Positions 24,000 through 33,799 of a DNA stretch of 64,000 nt are shown here, one piece after another. The translations under genes and the position numbers were made by a program. How positions within the stretch are numbered: the stretch's first letter is position 1; every line of letters begins with the position of its first letter. Below the pieces are notes generated by a model, which worked only from the letters and a program-made list of their open reading frames with translations, did not search any database and was not told where the DNA came from. Source of the stretch: Micromonospora sp. KC723 (GTDB taxonomy: Bacteria; Actinomycetota; Actinomycetes; Mycobacteriales; Micromonosporaceae); contig NZ_SMKD01000004.1 in assembly GCF_004348595.1 (NCBI RefSeq), forward strand, positions 1 to 64,000, in the 5' to 3' direction.

Positions 24000-24306
24000 T
24001 CGGCCCTGGACAGGGTGTGGCGCCACGGCTTCCACGCCCTCGCCGACGACGACCGCGACCTGCACCGCGAGGACGCCGAGTACGACCGGGGACAACTCCC
24101 GCGTGGTCTACGAGGCGCCCACCGAGGAGAAAGAGCGATACGGCGAGCGGCCTGGGGAGCTCGACCCCGGCGAGATCGAATTCATCGGCGACCGGCTGGT
24201 GGCCCCCCTTCCCTCCGCGTCCCTCCGACGCCGAGCCGGCGCGGCGCCGGTGGAGGCCGAGGTGGAGCACGGTCGAAGTGGCGTCCAGCAGAGTGGTGGT
24301 AGCTGA
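24000..24306 (+). pseudogene. Degenerate ORF of unknown family
   Basis: Two frames with strongly GC-ending codons join end to end: VWRHGFHALADDDRDLHRED and AEYDRG, then about 24090 onward DNSRVVYEAPTEEKERYGER, PGELDPGEIEFIGDRLVAPL. The acidic, hydrophilic composition and codon bias suggest a former gene. No family recognised and no start seen. The neighbouring 23640-24000 holds nothing I can name, and 24307-24650 is a more AT-rich leader that probably contains the promoter of the next cluster. Confidence 0.35.
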
Positions 24307-24652
24307 CAGCTGCGAGGCATTGACATCGATTGCACATCCCGGCAGGCTTTGCAAAACTGCTTGGAGGCAGGTGGTGAACCCGGTTGTTCGAGGTTGTTCC
24401 GAGTAGCTTCGGTCGATGTGTCCCCTCAGCGATGGTGGGAAATGCGTAGAGCCTCGTAGCAGTATCTGGACGTCGGCGGCCCCTTTCTCCTGCCGGGCGT
24501 TCTCGCTGTCCGGGAGCTGAGCTCTGCCGTTCGCGCGTCGCCGTCTCGACCCGTTTCTGAAGCCAGGGGGTTCGTGGTCGTGGCTGCCGTGCCGCGTCCG
24601 AAGCCAGATCTTGAGTCGGCCTGGTCGTCTTCTCTCGATGGATCGGAGATTT

Positions 24653-25819
24653 ATGCGCGTCGCCCTACTCACCACGACCCAGCATGGTCACCTGAACCCG
24701 TATGTTCCGGTGGTCAATGCGCTCCAGAATGCCGGCAGTGAGGTTGCGCTGCTGCTGCTGTCCGCGGACGGTGGCGCGCTCGACGAGCAGCGTCGCCAGG
24801 TCTTGGGCAAGGCGCAGGTCCAGGCGATCGGGCAGGTCGAGATGGCACCGTGGAGCGGCGATCCGGCGAAGATCGGCCCAATGCTCCGGTCGTCGCCGGT
24901 GGCAGACCAGACAGCTGACGCGCTCCGTGTGACGGCACCGGACTTCGTGCTCGTCGATTCGCTGCCGGTCACGGCGTCGGCCATGGTCGGTGCACAGGCG
25001 TCCGGCGTGCCGTACGGGATGATCTGGGCCAACCTGGGCGGAGTATGCCCGAGCGAGCACCGACGAGGTCGCTGGCCGTACGACGAACAGGTCGGCGGCT
25101 ATCTGACCAGGCACGGGGTGTTGTGGTCGACTCGGACTCATTCGGCGCGTTCGCCGATTCTCAATCTGATGCCGACGATTCCCGCTCTCGTCGGGGACGA
25201 CGCGGTCACCGACGACGGTGTGCAGCTGGTCGGGTTGCCGGGTGCGGCGGGGACCCGCGGCGACGAGGTCAGCTTCTCGGGCCTGGATCGGATCGACCCC
25301 GACCGCCCGGTGGTGTACGTCTCCTTCGGCACGATCTTCTACCGGCGGCCGAACCTGCTGCGCACGGTGATCACCGGGGCGGCGGCGACCGGCGCACAGG
25401 TGATCGCTGCGGTCGGAGATCTCGCCGAGGAGCTCGCGCTGCCCGACGAAGTGTTGACCGCCCCGTATCTGCCGCAACGTGAGGTGCTCGAGCGCGCCGA
25501 CGTGTTCATCACCCATGGCGGGTACAACTCCGTGGCGGAGTCGATCCGGGCGGCGACACCGATGCTGGTGATCCCGCTGGCTGTGGATCAGCCTGTCCAG
25601 GCGTACTTCGTGGGTAGCGCGGGCTTCGGGACGGCGTTGGAGCCTGCCGACGTCACCGAGCAGGCGGTCGCTGACGCTGTCGCCGACCTGCTCGATCCCG
25701 GCCGGGACTACCGGGCACGGCTACGCGCCGCGCAGCCGGAGTGCGGCGATTCCGCCGTGCGCACGGCCGAGCTGGTCATCAGCACGGTCGAGACGCTACA
25801 GCGAAAGGGGGAGCAGTGA
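24653..25819 (+). CDS. GT1-family (MGT-like) glycosyltransferase
   Basis: A 388-aa glycosyltransferase. ATG 24653 is chosen (GGAG 4 bases upstream; protein starts MRVALLTTTQHGHLNPYVPV). N-terminal acceptor domain, then the C-terminal nucleotide-sugar domain with VVYVSFGTIFYRRP, VLTAPYLPQREVLERADVFI, the donor motif THGGYNSVAESI, and IPLAVDQPVQAYFV. This GT-B family transfers sugars from UDP/TDP donors to small hydrophobic aglycones such as macrolides or phenolics. It opens a five- or six-gene cluster and overlaps the Rieske alpha gene by four bases (GTGA), so glycosylation is probably part of the same pathway or of self-protection. Confidence 0.9.
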   Translation: MRVALLTTTQHGHLNPYVPVVNALQNAGSEVALLLLSADGGALDEQRRQVLGKAQVQAIGQVEMAPWSGDPAKIGPMLRSSPVADQTADALRVTAPDFVLVDSLPVTASAMVGAQASGVPYGMIWANLGGVCPSEHRRGRWPYDEQVGGYLTRHGVLWSTRTHSARSPILNLMPTIPALVGDDAVTDDGVQLVGLPGAAGTRGDEVSFSGLDRIDPDRPVVYVSFGTIFYRRPNLLRTVITGAAATGAQVIAAVGDLAEELALPDEVLTAPYLPQREVLERADVFITHGGYNSVAESIRAATPMLVIPLAVDQPVQAYFVGSAGFGTALEPADVTEQAVADAVADLLDPGRDYRARLRAAQPECGDSAVRTAELVISTVETLQRKGEQ

Positions 25820-27135
25820 CGATCGAACTGCAGCGGCCGGTGGGTGACCTGATCGTCGTTGATGATCTTGAGCGTCTCTCGTTCCGGGTGGATCGCCGCG
25901 CCTACACCGACGACGACCTGGCCGCACAGGAGATGACCAGGATCTTCGATCGCTGCTGGTTGTACGTCGGCCACGAATCGGAGGTGCCCGGGCCGGGCTC
26001 CTACGTGGCACGCGACGTCGGCGGGCGCCCGGTGGTCATGGCGCGCGGGTCCGACGGGGTGATCCGGGTGTTCGCGAACAGCTGCACTCACCGCGGGGCG
26101 CTGATCTGCTCGCAGCCAGCCGGGCAGACCAGATCGTTCCGGTGCCCGTATCACGACTGGACATTCTCCAACCAGGGTGAACTGGTCGGGGTCCCGATCC
26201 CGGACGGGTACGGGCCAGGCTTCCGGAAGGCGGACTTCGGCCTGGCGCAGCACCGTAGTGACAGCTACCGCGGTTTCGTGTTCGCCACCTTCGATCCGGA
26301 GCAGCCGCGCACCTTGACCGAGTACCTGGCGGGCGCGACGGAGTACCTCGATCTGATCGACGACCAGTCCGAGGTCGGGATGGAGGTGATCCAGGGTGCG
26401 CAACTGCACGGCGCTCGGGCCAACTGGAAGCTCATGATGGAGAACAGCGTCGACATCTACCACTTCCGGGCCCTGCACAAGCGTTACGTCAGCTACATGG
26501 AGTCGCTGGGGTCGGTGCCACCACGCCGACGAGGCGGCTTCGGCCGCGCCCTCGGACTGGGGCACGGAGCCAACGAGCTGCCACCGGCGGCAGCCCGCCC
26601 GCTCGCCTACTGGACGCCGATGTTCGGCGCCGAGGTCCGGCCGCGGATCGAGGCGACGGCCGCAAAGTTCGTCGACCGGTTCGGCGCCGAACGCGCCGAA
26701 CGGATCACCGGCACCAATCGCGCGCTGTTAATCTTTCCCAACTTGATGATCATCGACGCGATCGCGATCACGATCCGCAAGATCGACCCGATCGGCGCCG
26801 ACCAGATGGCCATCACCTCGGTCGCCCTGGCCCCCAAGGACGAGGATCCGGACATCCGGGAACTCCGCAAGAGTCACTACCTGACGTTCCTCGGCCCCGC
26901 CGGCTTCGCCACTCCCGACGACATCGAGATCATCGAGTCGTGCCAGCGGGGTTATCTCAACCGCACGGTCCGCTACTCGGATCTGTCACGCGGTATGAAC
27001 AAGGAGGTCCCGGAGACGACCGACGAGCTTCCCGCCCGCGAGTTCTGGCGGCAGTGGGACCGGCTGATGCGCGGCGACGACGGTCACCTCGAGGTCGCTC
27101 ACCGGGCCGAGATGCAAGGGGCAGAACCACGATGA
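25816..27135 (+). CDS. Rieske non-heme iron oxygenase, alpha subunit
   Basis: A 439-aa large subunit of a ring-hydroxylating oxygenase, GTG start within the upstream stop (GTGA) and a strong GGGGGAG site. The Rieske [2Fe-2S] ligands are Cys90-x-His92 (SCTHRGA) and Cys110-x2-His113 (CPYHDW). The mononuclear iron site is in ENSVDIYHFRALHKRY (Asp213 bridge, His216, His221). The family adds O2 to aromatic rings or does monooxygenation using electrons from a ferredoxin and reductase, neither of which is encoded nearby, so house-keeping partners must serve. ATGA overlap with the beta subunit. Confidence 0.93.
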   Translation: MTIELQRPVGDLIVVDDLERLSFRVDRRAYTDDDLAAQEMTRIFDRCWLYVGHESEVPGPGSYVARDVGGRPVVMARGSDGVIRVFANSCTHRGALICSQPAGQTRSFRCPYHDWTFSNQGELVGVPIPDGYGPGFRKADFGLAQHRSDSYRGFVFATFDPEQPRTLTEYLAGATEYLDLIDDQSEVGMEVIQGAQLHGARANWKLMMENSVDIYHFRALHKRYVSYMESLGSVPPRRRGGFGRALGLGHGANELPPAAARPLAYWTPMFGAEVRPRIEATAAKFVDRFGAERAERITGTNRALLIFPNLMIIDAIAITIRKIDPIGADQMAITSVALAPKDEDPDIRELRKSHYLTFLGPAGFATPDDIEIIESCQRGYLNRTVRYSDLSRGMNKEVPETTDELPAREFWRQWDRLMRGDDGHLEVAHRAEMQGAEPR

Positions 27136-27644
27136 CCATCGAGCTGACCGTCGACGAGACGGCCCAGGTGCGGTTGTGGCACCGGGTGAGCCAGTTCCTT
27201 TTCCGCGAGGCGCGGCTGCTCGACGAGTGGCGCCTGCTCGAGTGGTACGACGAGATGCTGACCGACGACATCCGCTACTCGGTGCCGGCCACCGACGTCC
27301 GCGGCGAGACGGCCGGTGCGCTCGGGCTCATCGACGACGACGCTGCCCGGCTACGCCAGCGGATCGAACAACTCCTCAACGGGGAGGTGTGGTGCGAGAA
27401 CCCTCGGTCGCGGACGAATCGGATGATCAGCAACGTGGAGATCCTGACCGATCGGGGCACGCACCTCGACGTGGCGGCGAATGTCATCGTGTACCGGTTC
27501 GGACACGGGCGCTCTGACGCCTACGTCGGAAAGTGCCGGTTCGAGCTCGTCGTCGAGGGCGAGTCGTTCCGGGTCCGGAGACGGGTTGTGGTGCTCGACC
27601 ACGAGACGTTGTACGAACACGGAAAGCTCAGCATCATCCTGTGA
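27132..27644 (+). CDS. Rieske oxygenase beta subunit
   Basis: A 170-aa small subunit with an NTF2-like fold. The order ARLLDEWRLLEWYDEMLTDD, IRYSVPATDVR, RSRTNRMISNVEI and VYRFGHGRSDAYVGK, ending RRVVVLDHETLYEHGKLSII, is characteristic of aromatic-ring-hydroxylating dioxygenase beta subunits. It shapes and stabilises the alpha3beta3 hexamer and has no catalytic iron. Start ATG overlaps the alpha-subunit stop. Confidence 0.93.
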   Translation: MTIELTVDETAQVRLWHRVSQFLFREARLLDEWRLLEWYDEMLTDDIRYSVPATDVRGETAGALGLIDDDAARLRQRIEQLLNGEVWCENPRSRTNRMISNVEILTDRGTHLDVAANVIVYRFGHGRSDAYVGKCRFELVVEGESFRVRRRVVVLDHETLYEHGKLSIIL

Positions 27645-27651
27645 TCGGACA

Positions 27652-28782
27652 GTGACGGTGGCCGGCCCTGGCAGCGTCCCAACCGTTGCCGCCGCCCAGC
27701 CGACTCTCCCTCGCGAGGTCTACGTCCTGAGTGTCGTTGGTGGCTGCGTCATGCTGGGTCTGGGGCTGGTGCTCCCGGTGCTCCCGGTGTACACGGCGAC
27801 GTTCGGGGCCGGGCCCACCCAGATCGGAGTGCTCGTCGCCCTGTTCGCGTTCATGCGGCTGGCCACCAGTCCGTTCTGCGGCCGACTCGGGGTTCGTTTC
27901 GGGCAGCTGCTCGTGTTCCGCAGCCTCGGCGGCGTCGGCTCGGTGCTGTTCTCGGTGTCCGCACTGGCGACACTCCTGGCGATCGCGCCAGCCGACCAGC
28001 GGGGCCGGGCCAGCGCCGTGTTCGAAGCAGGCTTCCTGCTCGGCGGGATCTGCGGACCAGCACTGGGCGGGCTCCTCGCCCTCATCGCCCTGTCCGCGCC
28101 GTTCGTGGCGTACGCCGTGCTGTTGCTGGCCGCCGCGGTGCTGACGCTGGCGGTGCTCCGCACCGGCCGAACTGCCGGCGCAGAGCCGGGCCGTGGGGTG
28201 GTCCGGCTACCGGTGCTGCTGCGGAATCGACACTACTTGGTGGCTTGCCTCGCAGCGTTGGCGCAGGGATGGGTCTTGTTCGGGCTGCGCGGCGCACTGG
28301 TCCCCACGGTGGTTGTGGGGTGGCGACGTGACGTGACGTGGGTCGGGTGGGCGTTCACGATCTCCGCCGCCGTTCAGGCGCTGCTGATCATGCCGGCCGG
28401 CCGGGTTGTCGATCGGGCCGGCCGCCGGCCCGCCATGATCGCCGGCACCGGTGTGGCTGCGGCGGCGATCACAGCCTTGGTGTTCGTGGACAGGTACGCC
28501 TGGCTCGTCGTCCTGCTCAGCGTGTACGCGGCGGGATCAGCCCTGCTCAACGCCGCACCGGCCGCGCTGATCGGTGACGTCGTCGCCGGACGGGCCGGCA
28601 GTGGCGTCGCCGTCTTCTCGATGTGCGCCGATGTCGGCGCCGTAGTCGGACCGGTCGTCGTCGGGCTCATCGCCGAGCGGGTCAGTGTTCCGGCCGCCTT
28701 CGGCAGCGGCGCCGTGCTGCTGGTCGTCGCCTTCGCGGCGGCGTGGACGTTGACAACTGCTCGGCCAACACGAAGGAGTTGA
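27652..28782 (+). CDS. MFS transporter, apparently lacking transmembrane helix 3
   Basis: A 376-aa permease with GTG start 8 bases after the beta-subunit stop (GTG 27658 is an alternative). Helices 1 and 2 are normal (VYVLSVVGGCVMLGLGLVLP, LVALFAFMRLATSPFCGRL). After the motif A stretch CGRLGVRFG the sequence jumps directly to QLLVFRSLGGVGSVLFSV, the start of helix 4. Relatives have about 25 more residues, helix 3, between these points. The frame is kept. The rest, including motif-C-like GFLLGGICGPALGG and six C-terminal helices, is complete. Probable exporter of the cluster product, possibly inactive. Confidence 0.85.
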   Translation: MTVAGPGSVPTVAAAQPTLPREVYVLSVVGGCVMLGLGLVLPVLPVYTATFGAGPTQIGVLVALFAFMRLATSPFCGRLGVRFGQLLVFRSLGGVGSVLFSVSALATLLAIAPADQRGRASAVFEAGFLLGGICGPALGGLLALIALSAPFVAYAVLLLAAAVLTLAVLRTGRTAGAEPGRGVVRLPVLLRNRHYLVACLAALAQGWVLFGLRGALVPTVVVGWRRDVTWVGWAFTISAAVQALLIMPAGRVVDRAGRRPAMIAGTGVAAAAITALVFVDRYAWLVVLLSVYAAGSALLNAAPAALIGDVVAGRAGSGVAVFSMCADVGAVVGPVVVGLIAERVSVPAAFGSGAVLLVVAFAAAWTLTTARPTRRS

Positions 28783-28785
28783 TCG

Positions 28786-29178
28786 ATGAATCAGCCGTCT
28801 GCCCGGCATGAGCGGGGTGAGGCCATGTTCCAGCAGGTCTTCGGCCGCGAACCGCGCCCGGGTTCCTACCCCGAGTTCCTGCAGATCACCGTCGACCACT
28901 TGTTCGGTGAGATCTGGACCCGCCCGCACCTGAGCGTCGAGGAGCGCGAACTGGTCGCGCTGACCGCGGTCACGCTGGCGCGGACCGATTGGGAGTTGCG
29001 CGGCCACATCGGTGCCGCCCTGCATCTCGGGATGTCGCGAGAGAAGATCGTCGAAGTCATCATTCAGCTCGCCTACTACGGTGGCTGGCCGGTCGCCAAC
29101 AACGGACTGCGCGTCGCCCAGGAGGTCTTCGCCGAGTTGGACGGCACCACCGGGAGGGACGCGGACCATGACCAGTGA
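28786..29178 (+). CDS. Carboxymuconolactone-decarboxylase family protein
   Basis: A 130-aa all-helical CMD/AhpD-superfamily protein, with AAGGAG 10 bases before the ATG. Key phrases: TVDHLFGEIWTRPHLSVEER, ELVALTAVTLARTDWELRGH, LHLGMSREKIVEVIIQLAYY and GGWPVANNGLRVAQEVFAEL. There is no CxxC peroxidase pair, so it is on the PcaC-like rather than the AhpD side. PcaC decarboxylates a lactone in the protocatechuate pathway, while such proteins in biosynthetic clusters can act as cyclases or isomerases. It is followed by, and overlaps, a Cys-rich protein. Confidence 0.9.
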   Translation: MNQPSARHERGEAMFQQVFGREPRPGSYPEFLQITVDHLFGEIWTRPHLSVEERELVALTAVTLARTDWELRGHIGAALHLGMSREKIVEVIIQLAYYGGWPVANNGLRVAQEVFAELDGTTGRDADHDQ

Positions 29179-29704
29179 ACCGTCTCCCCTCGACCCGGCC
29201 GAGAAGGTCGACCTGTGGCGTCAGCGGTTCTTCGAGGCCCAGGCGGCCGCAGAGGAGTTCATCCTGGGAGTGCACGGCGAAGAAGGCCTGGCTGCGTGGA
29301 TCCAGGCAAACTCCCGCATCACCGCGGAGCTACTGCAAGCGCAGCGACCCGCCGGGGTGTCCGCCACCGATCACTTCATGACCCGACTGCAGCGTCAGCT
29401 GTTGCTGTACGACTCGGCAGTCACCTGTGAGCCCCAGCCCTCGGGCACCGTCCTGCGCAACGCCGACTGTGGGATCCTCCGGTACCGCAAACAGGCCGCC
29501 CGCGCCGGCGTCGTTCTGACGTTCTCGTCACCGTGCCCGTACTGCCAGGAACTCAACACCGCCATCGCCGCCCGCTACGTGGAACCGGACGTCACGGTGT
29601 CGTGCGAACAGGCAGGCGACGGGTGCACCTGGCGCGCGGAAACTCCTCACGCTCCAGGAGAGGACCCGGCCGGGTCACCGCACCGCGAACGAGCCGGTGA
29701 TTGA
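29168..29704 (+). CDS. Cys-rich protein of unknown function
   Basis: A 178-aa protein starting ATG 29168, inside the end of the CMD gene (11-base overlap), so translationally coupled. The N-terminal half is helical (EKVDLWRQRFFEAQAAAEEF, ITAELLQAQRPAG). The C-terminal half carries Cys residues in the pattern DCGIL, PCPYCQEL, VSCEQ and GDGCTWRAE, suggesting a zinc or iron-sulfur site. The GCxWR ending loosely recalls the L-2-amino-thiazoline-4-carboxylate-hydrolase/V4R-like C-terminus, but I would not assign it. Conserved position in an oxidative cluster suggests an electron-transfer or tailoring role. Confidence 0.8.
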   Translation: MTSEPSPLDPAEKVDLWRQRFFEAQAAAEEFILGVHGEEGLAAWIQANSRITAELLQAQRPAGVSATDHFMTRLQRQLLLYDSAVTCEPQPSGTVLRNADCGILRYRKQAARAGVVLTFSSPCPYCQELNTAIAARYVEPDVTVSCEQAGDGCTWRAETPHAPGEDPAGSPHRERAGD

Positions 29705-30303
29705 ACCAACGGCAGTGCCGTGGGGTCGTTGGCCGGCGACCGGCTGCCGTCGAGCGTCATGCCGAGTTGCCGGCCCACGGCCACACACAGGTCGAGCGCG
29801 GCGGTGCGGGTCAGATCCTGATGATCGTTCTGGGTGAAGCACGCCGACGCCACGTTCCTGTTCCGTAGGCGCAGGTACCACGGGAACAACGATCCCAGCG
29901 CAGGCTCGGTCAGCATCGTGCGCGAGTGCACGATCGTCCCCACCAGCAGGTTGCCGAACGGGCGTTGCCTGGCGTTCATGAAGCTCTTCAAGCGTTCCTG
30001 GAAGATCTTCAGCACCGCGGGCACGTTCCCCGCGTACACCGGCATGGCGAGCAGCATCGCCTGCGCACCCTCGGCCAGATCGACGACATGCTCGAAGTCG
30101 TCGTCGAGCGTGCACCGGCCCACCTCGGGATCAAGACACGTGTCCTCGCCCTCGCACATCGCGATGCGATGGTCGATCAACCGAATCCGCTGGATCTCCG
30201 CGTCACTGACCTCCCGGACGACGCCGGCAATCGCCGCCTCGAGCAACGCGTCGGTCAGCGACGGGAGACGCTTCTGCGTACAGGACAACGCAACGATCTT
30301 CAT
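29647..30303 (-). CDS. NADPH-dependent FMN reductase / iron-sulfur flavoprotein-like protein
   Basis: A 218-aa flavodoxin-fold protein. ATG 30303 is chosen (GGGAGG upstream; protein begins MKIVALSCTQKR). Flavin-binding features are ALSCTQKRLPSLTDALLE at the N-terminus and MLLAMPVYAGNVPAVLKIFQ. A Cys cluster (MCEGEDTCLDPEVGRCT, Cys50, Cys56, Cys64) resembles the iron-sulfur flavoprotein segment. It could hand electrons to the nearby Rieske oxygenase, which lacks its own reductase. The gene is convergent with the Cys-rich gene and the two 3' ends overlap by 58 bases. Confidence 0.8.
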   Translation of the reverse strand: MKIVALSCTQKRLPSLTDALLEAAIAGVVREVSDAEIQRIRLIDHRIAMCEGEDTCLDPEVGRCTLDDDFEHVVDLAEGAQAMLLAMPVYAGNVPAVLKIFQERLKSFMNARQRPFGNLLVGTIVHSRTMLTEPALGSLFPWYLRLRNRNVASACFTQNDHQDLTRTAALDLCVAVGRQLGMTLDGSRSPANDPTALPLVQSPARSRCGDPAGSSPGA

Positions 30304-30749
30304 CCGCAGGGCCTCCCCTGTCCGCTGAGCACCACCCAAGACCCGCCACCTGACGAAGCCCCCTGATCGATCACACACTGAGGCAGCCCCAACCTACCCA
30401 CAATGGAGCACCACCGGAACGGGTATCGGGAGTGTGTCGGTTTCCGTCTTGGACCTGTGGGCGCGCTCCAGGCTGTCAGTGGAGGTACGAGAAGTAGTCC
30501 GATCCGCTGTCGGCGTAGTCGTAGTCGTACAGGTATGCGTGGGAACGCGGAGAGGTGGGCCGGCAGGCGCGCACCGAGGTATGGGTCCGGCGGTTCACCA
30601 TCGACAGGCCGTCCCAGTCCGTCGGTTCGAAGAGCCAGCTGGCCGGCGAGCCGCTGCCGCCGAGCCCGCGGAATGTGGCCGGCGGGCTGGGTACGCGCGG
30701 ACGCCGGCACCTGCTCGGCGGTCAGGCCGGTGGGGTCGGCGTAGGTGAC

Positions 30750-30905
30750 GGCGGACGCGCAAGGGTGTCGCGTGACCCGCTCGTGGTGACGGGCATGGCG
30801 GTGGTGCAGTTCCTGCCCTGGCTGGTCGCAACCCTCCCGCCGGCGCGATGGCCGACCGGATGGACAGACGGCGGATCGTTATCGCCCTCGCTCCTACTCG
30901 CCTGA
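30750..30905 (+). pseudogene. MFS transporter fragment, frameshifted
   Basis: Plus-strand reading gives ARVSRDPLVVTGMAVVQFLP and WLVATLPP, then a +1 frame change to AMADRMDRRRIVIALA. This is helix 1-2 and motif A (GAxADRxDRR) of an MFS permease of the kind common in actinobacteria. About 150 bases survive; there is no start and no remainder. Confidence 0.65.
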
Positions 30906-31150
30906 CGGGCCACCACCCAAGCCCTCCGTGACGCCGAAACAACCCCGCACCCCGCCGAAGAGAACCAGCCACGGCACGAGTCTGTCCCATATCACCTTGG
31001 CCCTCGCCGCCAGCAGCGGGGAGCCAACGAGGATCAGTGAGCGCACCGCTCCGGGCGCTCCATGGCGACAAGTTGGCCGAGCAGCCCGGCCGCCAGGCCC
31101 ACCGCCAACCGCGACATTGACATGCATCACTGGGGGACCTAGTGTTTCAT

Positions 31151-31162
31151 CGAATCGTTTCG
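31151..31162. promoter_or_regulatory. Xylan-type LacI-family operator candidate
   Basis: CGAATCGTTTCG is a 12-base palindrome (one central mismatch pair) matching the CGAAA-N-TTTCG class known for BxlR-like xylan/xylobiose repressors of Streptomyces. It lies 300 bases upstream of the GH39-like gene. Function inferred from the motif and target class. Confidence 0.45.
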
Positions 31163-31242
31163 CTTGAGAAGCCTCGGGCGCACCTCGTCCAGGGCTGCTA
31201 GCTGCATACGCAGAGGTCGAATCGACTCGTGAGGAGTACGAC

Positions 31243-31374
31243 ATGAGCGTCGGTGATTCCGTCCCGGACCGGCGTGTCGCACCGCCTGTTCCGGTACGGG
31301 CTCGGCGGCGACCAGCGGTTTCGATTGCCCGCCCCGGTCTCACTCTGCGCAGGCACCAGCCCCCAAGCCGGTAG
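31243..31374 (+). CDS. 43-aa ORF of unknown function upstream of the GH39-like gene
   Basis: ATG 31243 follows GAGGAG at 8-base spacing, a better ribosome site than many real genes here. The peptide is proline/arginine-rich (starts MSVGDSVPDRRVAPP) with no membrane segment and no family. It may be a leader ORF between the operator at 31151 and the glycoside hydrolase, or chance. Bases 30304-31242 otherwise contain only the MFS fragment and a short minus-strand tail at 30476-30545 (encoding AYLYDYDYADSG before a stop), whose origin I cannot name. Confidence 0.25.
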   Translation: MSVGDSVPDRRVAPPVPVRARRRPAVSIARPGLTLRRHQPPSR

Positions 31375-31449
31375 GTGACGTGTTCGGTTCCCGAAACGGT
31401 TGTGCGGGCCCACCCACTTGTCACACCGCCGCCTCTCCCCGAGTCTTAG

Positions 31450-33252
<1,803 letters not shown>

Positions 33253-33399
33253 GCCGCCCGGGTGCCGCGCGTCGAGTCCCAGCGATCCACCCTCCGCCGG
33301 GTGGCCAGACCTGGCGGCCGCGACACCCGGGCCACCGACGGTTGCCAGACCGTCTACGCGAGCAGGTGCCCTCGACCACCCTCCCGCAACCGACCACCG

Positions 33400-33510
33400 A
33401 TCTGGACGCCAACCTGCGACCAGACCGGATGCCCGCGCCGCACGTTCACGGAGCAGGTGCCGCAGATCCCGGCCCGGGCCCGGCTGACCAGGCGGTTGCG
33501 GCAGCGCCGA
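33400..33510 (+). mobile_element. ISL3-family transposase remnant
   Basis: In the plus frame starting at 33262, TGCPRRTFTEQVPQIPARAR then LTRRLRQR matches the zinc-ribbon end and following helix of ISL3-type transposases (CPRxTFTEQVPQIPARxRxT). No other part of the transposase and no terminal repeats were found. Confidence 0.7.
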
Positions 33511-33799
33511 CGGCCGCGGGAAGCCGAACAGCGCCCTTCTTGTCTGCCATGACGTGGTCCTTTCCGGGACACGACCAACGTCCTGCCCAACGGACCACAC
33601 CCGGGTCAAACACGGAAACCTACGCACTCCCCCGGGGATCGCGTGACAGTGCACAGGCGGTCGTCCTTGACAGTCCACGGTGGAACTGTGCCAGTCCCTA
33701 CGCCGGGTACATCGCGGAAAGTCGAGCCGGTGGGAGACGCCGATCGCGCGGTGCGGTCTGCGAGGCGCCATCGGTTCGGTAGGAGCGGGCAGCTTTGAC

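Noticed and set aside
30476-30545. Minus-strand tail with Tyr/Asp-rich end (YLYDYDYADSGSDYFSYLH)
   Set aside because: Striking composition but only about 20 residues. It comes from a short near-repeat of TCG/TAG triplets and may be chance.
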